Shown piece by piece: positions 1 through 6,388 of a stretch of 6,660 bases of DNA (the first letter of the stretch is position 1; each line of letters opens with the position of its first letter). The notes under the pieces are model-generated. The model worked only from the letters and a program-made list of their open reading frames with translations, was not told the origin of the DNA and did not search any database. The stretch covers positions 1 through 6,660 of the forward strand of contig CAIXMD010000504.1 in assembly GCA_903920415.1 (NCBI GenBank), read 5' to 3'. This stretch comes from an uncultured Desulfomonile sp. (lineage in GTDB: Bacteria; Desulfobacterota; Desulfomonilia; Desulfomonilales; Desulfomonilaceae). The position numbers were made by a program, and so were the translations under genes.

Positions 1-1
1 C

Positions 2-697
2 ATTGCGAACCCGAACTGCTCAACTATCCAGATGGTTGTAGTATTGAAGCCGATACATGATGAAGCAAAGATAAAGCGTGTCGTGGTTTCGACTTATCAA
101 TCCGTTTCCGGCACCGGGAAGGACGCACTGGAAGAGATGCTGGTCCAGTCACGGGATATGTCGACATCGATAGAATGGACCAAGAATGATAGCCTGGCTC
201 AACTTTGTCAAGGCTTAGAGCCTTTTAAAACAGTAGCTACCAAAGTCTATCCCCACCGGATAGCCTTTGAGTGCATTCCTCATATCGATGTCTTCCTGGA
301 AAATGGTTATACCAAGGAAGAGATGAAAATGGTATGGGAGACCGGGAAGATACTGGATCCGTCCATACGTCTCACTGCCACTACCGTAAGAGTTCCAACT
401 TTCTTAGGACACTCGGAGTCAATAAACGTTGAGACGGAGACAAAGATTACTCCCCAAAAGGCCCGTGAGTTGCTACGGGCCGCTCCGGGTGTAAAGGTAC
501 TGGACGATCCATCAAAAAACAAATATCCGCTTACTGCGCTTGCCGCTGGAGAGGATTACACCCTTGTAGGACGCATTCGTGAGGACGATTCCGTTGCCAA
601 TGGACTAAATTTGTGGGTTGTTTCGGACAATATACTCAAGGGCGCGGCATTGAACGCTGTTCAGATTGCGGAGATACTGATAGAGAGATACCTATAA
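2..697 (+). CDS. asd: Aspartate-semialdehyde dehydrogenase, C-terminal part (5' end outside window)
   Basis: Reduces L-aspartyl-4-phosphate to aspartate-4-semialdehyde with NADPH in the cytoplasm, the branch-point step towards lysine/diaminopimelate, threonine and methionine. The reading frame is open to the left edge, so the gene starts outside the window. The first visible codons give IANPNCSTIQ, the catalytic-cysteine motif, with Cys encoded at 17-19. The next family motifs appear in order: STYQSVSGTG (Gln at 98-100), PHRIAFECIPHIDVF, the substrate-binding Glu/Lys segment EEMKM, TATTVRVP with its Arg, and GHSES with the catalytic His. The C-terminal NGLNLWVVSDN and NAVQIAE blocks are also typical. 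Family motifs usually read IAFNVIP and MVNET; here they are IAFECIP and MVWET, changes next to but not at the catalytic residues. It stops 55 bases before the thiolase start. Function is quite certain. Whether it is the housekeeping copy cannot be told from here. Confidence 0.95.
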   Translation: MANPNCSTIQMVVVLKPIHDEAKIKRVVVSTYQSVSGTGKDALEEMLVQSRDMSTSIEWTKNDSLAQLCQGLEPFKTVATKVYPHRIAFECIPHIDVFLENGYTKEEMKMVWETGKILDPSIRLTATTVRVPTFLGHSESINVETETKITPQKARELLRAAPGVKVLDDPSKNKYPLTALAAGEDYTLVGRIREDDSVANGLNLWVVSDNILKGAALNAVQIAEILIERYL

Positions 698-742
698 ACG
701 GGTAGTTTACCAATCTTTAATTAGATAATTCCATGAAAAGAA

Positions 743-747
743 AGGAG
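743..747 (+). promoter_or_regulatory. Ribosome binding site of the thiolase gene
   Basis: AGGAG lies five bases before the ATG at 753. It overlaps a possible GTG start at 747, which would leave that codon without a binding site, so it decides for the ATG at 753. Confidence 0.7.
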
Positions 748-752
748 TGCGG

Positions 753-1937
753 ATGAGCGGCATGCGTGAAGCAGTTATAGTCAGCGCCAACCGTACGCCG
801 CTGGGATCATTCGGTGGTGGCCTCAGTGGTATCGGAGCTACAAAGCTCGGGGGCCTCGTTATTGAAGAGGCTGTTAGAAGGGCAGGCATTGAGAAAACTG
901 ATGTAGATGAAGTCATCATGGGCCTTGTTCTCCCTTGCGGTTATGGACAGAACCCGGCCCGTCAAGCTGCTTTGAAGGCGGGACTTCCCTTCGAGACCCA
1001 ATGTTTTACGATAAACAAGGTATGCGGTTCGGGACTCAAGGCCGTAATGCTAGCTGCTCAGGCAATTCAACTCGGAGATGCCGATATCGTCATAGCGGGT
1101 GGGATGGAGAACATGAGCAATGCGCCTTATTATCTCGAAAAAGCCAGGTTTGGATATCGTATGGGAAATGGCGCCCTCGTGGATCACATGGTACATGACG
1201 GCCTCTGGGACATTGTGAATGACTTCCACATGGGCATAAGCAATGATCTGTGCAGTGTGAAATACAATGTGTCTCGAGAGGATCAGGACCGTTACGCTGC
1301 GCTTAGCTATCGGAGATCCATGGACTCAATTGAGGAAGGTCGCTTCAAAGAAGAGATTTTGCCGGTGGAGATCCCTCAAAAAAAAGGTGACCCAAAGATA
1401 TTTCATACCGATGAGTGCCCCAAAGATACGTCGTATGATGCCTTGAGCAAGATGAAGCCGGCCTTCCAGAAAGACGGCTACGCCACGGCAGGTAATTCAT
1501 CCATAATCTCCGACGGCGCCAGCGCGTTGTGTGTCATGGCTGAGGATATAGCAAAGGAGAGAGGGCTAGGAATTCTCGCCAGGATAGGCGCCCAGGCCAG
1601 TGCCGGTCTCGACATGAAATATGTTCTCATGGCCCCGATTTTCTCTATCCCAAAGGCGGCATCGAAAGAGGGAGTGGATTTCCGCTCCATAGACCTGATG
1701 GAAGTTAATGAGGCTTTTTCGGGGTCTACGGTGGGAGTGATAAATGAGCTGGGGCTGGACCTGGAGAAGTGTAACATAAACGGAGGCTCAGTTGCCCTTG
1801 GTCACCCCATCGGGGCAAGTGGCGCCCGCGTTCTTACCACGCTCATCTATGCTCTGAAAAACAGGGGGAAGAAGACCGGGATGGCGTCTTTGTGTCTGGG
1901 AGGTGGAGAGGCCGTGTCGCTGTACATCGACCGGTAG
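753..1937 (+). CDS. Acetyl-CoA C-acyltransferase (thiolase family)
   Basis: Condenses two acyl-CoA molecules to a 3-ketoacyl-CoA or cleaves one with CoA, in the cytoplasm. The product is 394 residues, the usual length for a bacterial thiolase. Visible catalytic residues are Cys91 (NKVCGSG, acyl-enzyme nucleophile), Asn319 (EVNEAF), His351 (GHPIGASGAR) and Cys381 (CLGGGE), so the full active site is present. Other family blocks are GQNPARQAALKAGLP, IAGGMENMSNAPY and TAGNSS. Some positions are unusual. The common HMGxTAE motif reads HMGISND, the segment before the NEAF block reads LMAPIFSIPKA instead of the usual GxGPxxAxxKA, and the C-terminal CIGGGxG block reads CLGGGEAVSL. These point to a paralogue with its own acyl specificity rather than a textbook acetoacetyl-CoA thiolase, but this is inference. 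The start at 753 is chosen from the AGGAG site. It is followed after 40 bases by the double-hotdog gene, probably in one transcript. Confidence 0.93.
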   Translation: MSGMREAVIVSANRTPLGSFGGGLSGIGATKLGGLVIEEAVRRAGIEKTDVDEVIMGLVLPCGYGQNPARQAALKAGLPFETQCFTINKVCGSGLKAVMLAAQAIQLGDADIVIAGGMENMSNAPYYLEKARFGYRMGNGALVDHMVHDGLWDIVNDFHMGISNDLCSVKYNVSREDQDRYAALSYRRSMDSIEEGRFKEEILPVEIPQKKGDPKIFHTDECPKDTSYDALSKMKPAFQKDGYATAGNSSIISDGASALCVMAEDIAKERGLGILARIGAQASAGLDMKYVLMAPIFSIPKAASKEGVDFRSIDLMEVNEAFSGSTVGVINELGLDLEKCNINGGSVALGHPIGASGARVLTTLIYALKNRGKKTGMASLCLGGGEAVSLYIDR

Positions 1938-1967
1938 ATGAGGATAGTGAATGCATCGAAGTCAGCC

Positions 1968-1973
1968 GGAGGG
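1968..1973 (+). promoter_or_regulatory. Ribosome binding site of the double-hotdog gene
   Basis: GGAGGG lies four bases before the ATG at 1978. The in-frame ATG at 1951 has only GAGG at 1940-1943. The stronger site favours 1978, although both starts are possible. Confidence 0.55.
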
Positions 1974-1977
1974 CAGT

Positions 1978-2925
1978 ATGTTTATCGAACACAATCCACA
2001 TTCATTCCTGACTGGTGATTACCCGTTCCTTCTCATGGTCCCGGTCGACGCTTCCGCGGGCAGGTTCGAGGCGGAAATTGTTTTTGAATTGCATCACGAA
2101 GGAGTCATAGGACTTCCTCACGGTGGGGTAGCAATGGGATTATGTTTGGACGCGTGGCGAAGATTCGGCCACCCTTTGTACCCCGTGGATGTGAGCTTCA
2201 AATTCGGTGGATCAGGAATCAGTATAGGGGAAAAAGTATCGTTCGCTGTGGAACGTGATCCTGCAGACAATGGAATGAACCTGGTTGCTCGAATAACCAA
2301 GACTGGAGATAAGAGACCTTACCTGAGAGCAGAAATCAGGCCGGCTGGAATTATTGCAGAGAAAGGACTGGTTCTCCCTCCTCCGGCAGGAGAACCGCGA
2401 AAACTCCCTTATTACAGAAATTGCTTCGTGTGCGGCCACCATCGTGCCGTTGTGGGGCTACAGCGTAGATTTCGCATTCATGCATACAACGGCTCTACCG
2501 TGATCACTACTCCTTGGGGCCCTGATACCGATGATGTGGACAGGGCACAACTATTTCTCATAGGAAAGAGAGAGTTGCATCCGGCGGTAATTATCTCAAT
2601 TTTTGATGAGAACACGGGATGGGCTGGGTTCATGGCAACCAAGGGCGCCGGTCTGACAGTACGAATGGAGTTCACTCTTCTACGTCCGGTCGGGGATAGC
2701 GAAAAACTCCTTTTCGTGAGCCGACCCGCTGGAATAAAAGGAAACCCCCGCTCGCCGCGTTTTTTCATTGCGGAAGGAACCGTACTCTCCATGATTGACC
2801 CGGGGAATCCAGAACCGGTAGCTTACGGGAGAGGAGAATGGATTATTATGGATCAGTACACAGAACAGATCAAAAAGAATCTTCTTCCCGTAGACGATTG
2901 GGAGTGGATATTCTGGGACAACTAA
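1978..2925 (+). CDS. Tandem double-hotdog protein, probable acyl-CoA thioesterase or binding protein
   Basis: The product is 315 residues and reads as two hotdog-fold halves. Residues 30-125 hold GLPHGGVAMGLCLDAW (His48-Gly49-Gly50, Asp58), which matches the HGG...LDxA helix of PaaI-type thioesterases. A proline-rich link near 134-145 leads into a second half. This opens with NCFVCG (Cys149, Cys152), a CxxCG motif often seen at the start of PaaI-like hotdog proteins. It continues with LHPAVIISIFDENTGWAG (His201, Asp210, Glu211), aligning with the same helix but with HPA for HGG. It ends with the strands LTVRMEFTLLRPV and FFIAEGTVLSMID. No signal peptide is seen, so it should be cytoplasmic. 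Hotdog enzymes commonly hydrolyse, or sometimes hydrate, acyl-CoA. The position between a thiolase and an MBL hydrolase fits acyl-CoA work, but the substrate is unknown. An alternative start at 1951 would add nine residues. Confidence 0.85.
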   Translation: MFIEHNPHSFLTGDYPFLLMVPVDASAGRFEAEIVFELHHEGVIGLPHGGVAMGLCLDAWRRFGHPLYPVDVSFKFGGSGISIGEKVSFAVERDPADNGMNLVARITKTGDKRPYLRAEIRPAGIIAEKGLVLPPPAGEPRKLPYYRNCFVCGHHRAVVGLQRRFRIHAYNGSTVITTPWGPDTDDVDRAQLFLIGKRELHPAVIISIFDENTGWAGFMATKGAGLTVRMEFTLLRPVGDSEKLLFVSRPAGIKGNPRSPRFFIAEGTVLSMIDPGNPEPVAYGRGEWIIMDQYTEQIKKNLLPVDDWEWIFWDN

Positions 2926-2966
2926 GGCTAGTACTGATGTGAAAACGGGATTTTAGAGGTGAAACA

Positions 2967-3698
2967 TTGATCGAAAGCGTAGTTGAAGGCATCAGGTGGA
3001 TACCGGGACGGGACAAATTTCTCCCCGATTCTCATGTATACGTAATCGGCAAGCCCAGTTCGACCGATTTTACACTCGTTGACTGCGGACTCATGGAGAT
3101 GGGCTCCTATAAACTAGAAGAACTCGATAATTTTGGAATAGCCCCGGAGCAGATCAAGCGCATCATAATGACTCACACCCACATGGATCATATCGGATGC
3201 CTGCCGGAATTATTGAGAGCCATTCCTGAAGCTGAGGTTTGGGTTCATGATGAGGAAGCATCATACCTCGAAAGGGGCGATGATAGGATCGTTTTTGGAA
3301 ACAGCATGTTCGAGTCTGTTATCAGGTCCCAGTACACGATACCCGAAGGTTTTTTCAGGTTCAAGGTACATAGGAAGCTCTCTGGTGACGAGGTTCTGGA
3401 TCTGGGGGGAATATCCATGAGGGTAATTCACCTGCCGGGGCACAGCGCAGGAAGCATCGGTCTGTTTAATGAAGAACATAAGTTGTTGATGTCTGGAGAC
3501 ACAATTTATGCCGATGGTGCCATTGGTCGCTACGACCTGTTTTCCGCAAATCCTTCCGATTTGAAGCGCTCCCTGGAACTCGTCGGCGATATGGGAATAG
3601 ATATTCTGTTGCCCTGTCATAACAGGATTGTAAGGTGCGGTGCGGATCCCATGGTTAAAAACACTGTGGACCAATGGTCTCCGCTCCTGGGGGACTGA
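2967..3698 (+). CDS. Metallo-beta-lactamase-fold hydrolase, glyoxalase II-like
   Basis: The product is 243 residues and the whole length is an MBL-fold domain. The complete binuclear metal set is visible: HTHMDH (His70, His72, Asp74, His75), GHSAGS (His159), SGDT (Asp178) and PCHN (His218). The spacing is that of the glyoxalase II-like branch, many of whose members hydrolyse thioesters. No signal peptide is present, so it is likely cytoplasmic rather than a secreted lactamase. The start is a TTG at 2967 behind GAGGTGA at 2956-2962, a good binding site. No ATG lies in frame near it, and the first residues IESVVEGIRWIPG fit the usual first strand. It follows the hotdog gene by 41 bases and is probably co-transcribed. 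The substrate cannot be named; a CoA thioester is inferred from the neighbours. Confidence 0.9.
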   Translation: MIESVVEGIRWIPGRDKFLPDSHVYVIGKPSSTDFTLVDCGLMEMGSYKLEELDNFGIAPEQIKRIIMTHTHMDHIGCLPELLRAIPEAEVWVHDEEASYLERGDDRIVFGNSMFESVIRSQYTIPEGFFRFKVHRKLSGDEVLDLGGISMRVIHLPGHSAGSIGLFNEEHKLLMSGDTIYADGAIGRYDLFSANPSDLKRSLELVGDMGIDILLPCHNRIVRCGADPMVKNTVDQWSPLLGD

Positions 3699-3747
3699 TT
3701 CCAGGGTGCCTTGTTTTGAGCCGTTTGTTGAGTCTGACATTTACTGA

Positions 3748-3792
3748 CCGGCAAAATCACATCGACTTTTCAGGCACTTTTCGATGAGCCGG
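3748..3792 (+). promoter_or_regulatory. Possible hairpin in the leader of the aconitase-family gene
   Basis: CCGGC (3748-3752) pairs with GCCGG (3788-3792), and inside it CATCGA (3760-3765) pairs with TCGATG (3781-3786). The left arm has a seven-base bulge and the loop is about 15 bases. It sits just before the binding site GAGG (3798-3801) in the only long gap of the cluster (111 bases). No T tract follows, so it is not an intrinsic terminator. The loop does not contain the CAGUGN of animal iron-responsive elements. It may be chance. Confidence 0.3.
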
Positions 3793-3809
3793 AGAAAGAG
3801 GTATGAATC

Positions 3810-5732
3810 ATGGGCCATACAGTTGCTGAAAAAATTATTGAGGCCCACCTGGTAAAAGGAAAGCTGGAATCCGGGTCTGAAATTGGTCTACGAATTGATC
3901 ACACCCTGACTCAGGATGCCACTGGAACGATGGTTTTCCTGGAGTTCATGGCTATGGGAATCCCCCGCGTAAAAACTGAGGTTTCAGTGAGTTACGTGGA
4001 CCATAATCTTATTCAGGCAGATTTCAAGAATGCCGATGATCACCGGTTCTTAAGGACCGTAGCCGCCAAATACGGGGTGATTTACAGCAGACCGGGCAAC
4101 GGAATTTCTCACCAGGTACACTTGGAGCGTTTCAGTGTGCCGGGTAAGACCCTTCTTGGCTCCGACAGCCACACACCAACCAATGGTGGAAGCTCTATGC
4201 TTGCAATAGGTTCCGGTGGGTTGGACGTGGCAATGGCCATGGCAGGCCACCCATTTTATTTGATAATGCCGCAAATTGTAGGTGTCAGACTTACAGGAAC
4301 CCTGGAGCCCTGGGTGTCGGGCAAGGATGTAATTTTAGAAATGCTCAGGCGTCTGACTGTGAAGGGCGGAGTTGGTAAGATTTTCGAATATTTCGGTCCC
4401 GGAGTACAAAGCCTTTCGACTACGGACAGGGCCACCATCGGAAATATGGGAGCCGAATTAGGTGCCACAACCAGCATATTTCCTTCCGATCACCGGACAA
4501 GGGAATTCCTGGAAAGCCAGGGCCGTTTGGATAGCTGGAAGGAAATTCTAGCCGACGACGATGCTCGATACAGTTCTACAATCGACATCGACCTGGCCGC
4601 ACTTGAACCTCTGATCGCATGTCCAAGTTCACCGGACAATGTGAAAAAGGTGTCCGAGGTAGAAGGAATAAGTGTGTCTCAGGTAATCATCGGGTCTTCG
4701 GTAAACTCGTCTTTTCGCGATCTCATGATAACTGCAAAAGCTGTAGAAGGACGCCATTGTCACCCTGACGTGAGTTTTGAGATAAATCCCGGCAGCAGTC
4801 AAGCATTGCTGAACGTCGCGCAAGCCGGTGGGGTGTCGAATCTTATCTTGAGCGGAGCGCGCATCCATCAATCCGGATGTCTCGGTTGTATAGGCATGAG
4901 CCAGGCCCCTGCTACCGGGACGGTTTCTCTAAGAACTTTCCCAAGAAACTTCCCTGGTCGGAGCGGAACCTTTCCCGACAATGTGTACCTTTGCTCACCG
5001 GAGACGGCTGTGGCATCCGCCATTTTCGGGAAAATTTCAGACCCAAGAAAGCTGGGGGTTTATCCTAAAGTTTCGAACCCAGCCAAGTACCTGATCAATG
5101 ACGAGAACTTCTTGTTTCCAGAGAAAGATTCGTCAGAAGTTCAGGTCGTGACGGGACCGAACATAAAACCATTTCCGAAAATGGGACCCCTGGAAGATTC
5201 TCTCGAAGGGGTAATCTTACTTAAACTAGGTGACAACATCACCACAGACGATATCATGCCGGCTGGAAGCAAGATTCTGCCTTTTAGGAGCAACATTGAG
5301 GCGCTCAGTGAGTTCGTCTTCAGCAATATAGATACCGGCTTCCACTTAAAGGCTCGGAGCAACCGGGGTGGGTTTATTGTGGGGGGAGAAAATTATGGAC
5401 AAGGCTCTTCCAGGGAGCATGCAGCCATTGTGCCGCGTTTTTTGGGCATATCAGCAAAAATTGCCAAAAACTTCGCCCGAATTCACAAGGCAAACCTTAT
5501 AAACTTTGGAATATTGCCAATCACTTTCGTAAATCCCAGCGACTACGATACCGTGCTCCAGGGTGATACATTGATGCTTAGGGGGCTAAGAAATGCCCTT
5601 GAACATTCACCTAGCGAATTTATCGCCGAAGTTCTTCCATCTGGAAAGAAAATTCCCCTCAGGATCGACGTGACGGATAGAGAGAGAAAAATTCTTCTTG
5701 CCGGCGGGCTCATCAATCTGGCAACCCAATGA
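3810..5732 (+). CDS. Aconitase-family hydro-lyase (Aquifex-type length) with one Fe-S ligand cysteine replaced
   Basis: Aconitases interconvert citrate and isocitrate through cis-aconitate on a [4Fe-4S] cluster. The product is 640 residues and colinear with the shorter Aquifex-type bacterial aconitases. Domains 1-3 span about 1-425 and the swivel domain about 460-640. Residues matching the pig-enzyme active site are Gln35, Asp64-His65 (YVDHN), His101, Asp119-Ser120-His121 (GSDSHTP), Asn212 and Glu216 (NMGAE), Arg379 and Arg384, Arg493, and Ser533-Ser534-Arg535 (GSSREH). Cluster ligands Cys357 and Cys360 are present in GCLGCIG. The first ligand is not: the usual GSCTNSS reads GSSVNSS, with Ser297 (TCG at 4698-4700) for Cys. 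The cluster-contacting Asn of NRNFxGR is Pro378. Both are normally near-invariant, so true aconitase activity is doubtful, and a different hydro-lyase or an altered cluster is possible. GAGG at 3798-3801 supports the ATG at 3810. It lies 111 bases after the hydrolase gene and may have its own promoter. Confidence 0.92.
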   Translation: MGHTVAEKIIEAHLVKGKLESGSEIGLRIDHTLTQDATGTMVFLEFMAMGIPRVKTEVSVSYVDHNLIQADFKNADDHRFLRTVAAKYGVIYSRPGNGISHQVHLERFSVPGKTLLGSDSHTPTNGGSSMLAIGSGGLDVAMAMAGHPFYLIMPQIVGVRLTGTLEPWVSGKDVILEMLRRLTVKGGVGKIFEYFGPGVQSLSTTDRATIGNMGAELGATTSIFPSDHRTREFLESQGRLDSWKEILADDDARYSSTIDIDLAALEPLIACPSSPDNVKKVSEVEGISVSQVIIGSSVNSSFRDLMITAKAVEGRHCHPDVSFEINPGSSQALLNVAQAGGVSNLILSGARIHQSGCLGCIGMSQAPATGTVSLRTFPRNFPGRSGTFPDNVYLCSPETAVASAIFGKISDPRKLGVYPKVSNPAKYLINDENFLFPEKDSSEVQVVTGPNIKPFPKMGPLEDSLEGVILLKLGDNITTDDIMPAGSKILPFRSNIEALSEFVFSNIDTGFHLKARSNRGGFIVGGENYGQGSSREHAAIVPRFLGISAKIAKNFARIHKANLINFGILPITFVNPSDYDTVLQGDTLMLRGLRNALEHSPSEFIAEVLPSGKKIPLRIDVTDRERKILLAGGLINLATQ

Positions 5733-5737
5733 TGACC

Positions 5738-5801
5738 ACCCCACTACAGACGCGACCGACCATCTCATAAAGGCCTCTTCGCCTTGCATGAAGAGTGGGG
5801 T
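5738..5801. other. Inverted repeat in the convergent intergenic gap
   Basis: ACCCCACT (5738-5745) is complementary to AGTGGGGT (5794-5801), and a small hairpin AAGGC/GCCTT (5770-5774/5781-5785) lies between them. This is the 70-base gap where the aconitase-family gene and the minus-strand lipoprotein-like gene converge. A structure blocking transcription from both sides would make sense here, but neither strand has a T tract, so it is not a standard intrinsic terminator. Confidence 0.25.
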
Positions 5802-5802
5802 A

Positions 5803-6285
5803 TCAGGATGGTGAACGGGTTGGTCCCTTCTCAATTTTCAGGCGAACAAATATTTCATCCGGTTCCTGGTCTTTGAGTGGAGCCAAGTTGCGGCCGTGAT
5901 GGAGTAGAATCTTATCCGATTCTATCTCGCTGACTAAAAGATTCGACACTGCTCCGGCTTCCCAGAATAATGTCAGGTTGGGGGGGGCATACGAGAAACC
6001 TCCCTGCCCCGCAGGAATCCAGCCTTGTGCCTGATCCCATCGATATTCGGCCCTGAAAGTCCCTCCAGGCTGAAGGACGAGTTTCATGAAGCGCTCGGTT
6101 ACGGGAGATTCTTCTCCTTGTGCAATCCTCGCTTTAAGGGACCATGTTCCGGCCAGTCTCATCGCATGTTCGGTTTTTTCACTCTTGTAAGTCTGGCCCC
6201 CACAAGAAAATTGCAGAACCAGAAGAAAATTGAAGAGAAAGCCCCAGATGATCCAAGAACAAACGTTTCGGGAAGTCGGCTTCAT
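5803..6285 (-). CDS. Small exported, probably lipoprotein-like protein of unknown function
   Basis: I do not recognise a named family. From the ATG at 6285 the product is 160 residues. The N-terminus has Lys2 and Arg6, a hydrophobic stretch at about 11-26 (SWIIWGFLFNFLLVLQFSC) and Cys28 followed by Gly-Gly. This looks like a lipoprotein signal, but Gln at the -3 position is not canonical. The mature part starts with a polar link and then LAGTWSLKARI (44-54), and continues with short beta-type strands such as FMKLVLQPGGTFRAEYRW. The LxGxW opening and the dGtf-like turn resemble lipocalin-like small lipoproteins, a weak resemblance only. Upstream in-frame starts exist at 6297 (ATG), 6303 (ATG) and 6330 (GTG). 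The last lies inside a terminator stem and is rejected. None has a clear ribosome binding site. The gene converges on the aconitase-family gene and lies directly downstream of the terminator of the minus-strand repeat gene. Confidence 0.7.
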   Translation of the reverse strand: MKPTSRNVCSWIIWGFLFNFLLVLQFSCGGQTYKSEKTEHAMRLAGTWSLKARIAQGEESPVTERFMKLVLQPGGTFRAEYRWDQAQGWIPAGQGGFSYAPPNLTLFWEAGAVSNLLVSEIESDKILLHHGRNLAPLKDQEPDEIFVRLKIEKGPTRSPS

Positions 6286-6310
6286 ATTTTTTAACATTTG
6301 CATCGGCCAC

Positions 6311-6349
6311 AAAAAAACGAGGCGATCCACCTAGGGCTGATCGCCTCGT
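6311..6349 (-). terminator. Rho-independent terminator of the minus-strand repeat-protein gene
   Basis: An 11-base-pair perfect stem (6339-6349 with 6317-6327, ACGAGGCGATC/GATCGCCTCGT) encloses an 11-base loop. Read on the minus strand it is followed by seven T residues (6317-6311). It begins 40 bases after the stop codon at 6389. The plus strand has no comparable T tract straight after the stem, so it acts on minus-strand transcripts. Confidence 0.88.
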
Positions 6350-6388
6350 CTACTACCTTTTATGAATTAAGACCGCGGATATAGGTTA

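Noticed and set aside
2..697. The upstream dehydrogenase as an acyl-CoA or malonyl-CoA reductase paralogue
   Set aside because: Some ASADH relatives have such roles, but the substrate-binding Glu/Lys, Arg and His motifs and the catalytic Cys and Gln are all canonical here.
747..752. GTG start for the thiolase
   Set aside because: The AGGAG site overlaps this codon. The ATG at 753 has the right spacing.
698..752. Terminator or promoter between asd and the thiolase gene
   Set aside because: GGTA/TACC gives only a four-base stem, and the AT-rich GATAAT has no -35 element at a proper distance.
1951..1977. Earlier ATG start for the double-hotdog protein
   Set aside because: It has a weaker binding site than the GGAGGG before 1978, and the nine extra residues look like no known motif. 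It is not excluded.
3261..3740. 159-codon open frame on the minus strand opposite the MBL hydrolase
   Set aside because: It is antisense to a gene with a complete metal-binding motif set and has no recognisable protein features.
3728..3757. Possible promoter TTGAGT - 18 bases - CAAAAT before the aconitase-family gene
   Set aside because: Each box matches only four of six consensus bases and the spacer is long, too weak to list as a feature.
6286..6330. GTG start at 6330 for the lipoprotein-like gene
   Set aside because: It lies in the terminator stem-loop, upstream of the T tract, so transcripts starting after the terminator would not contain it.
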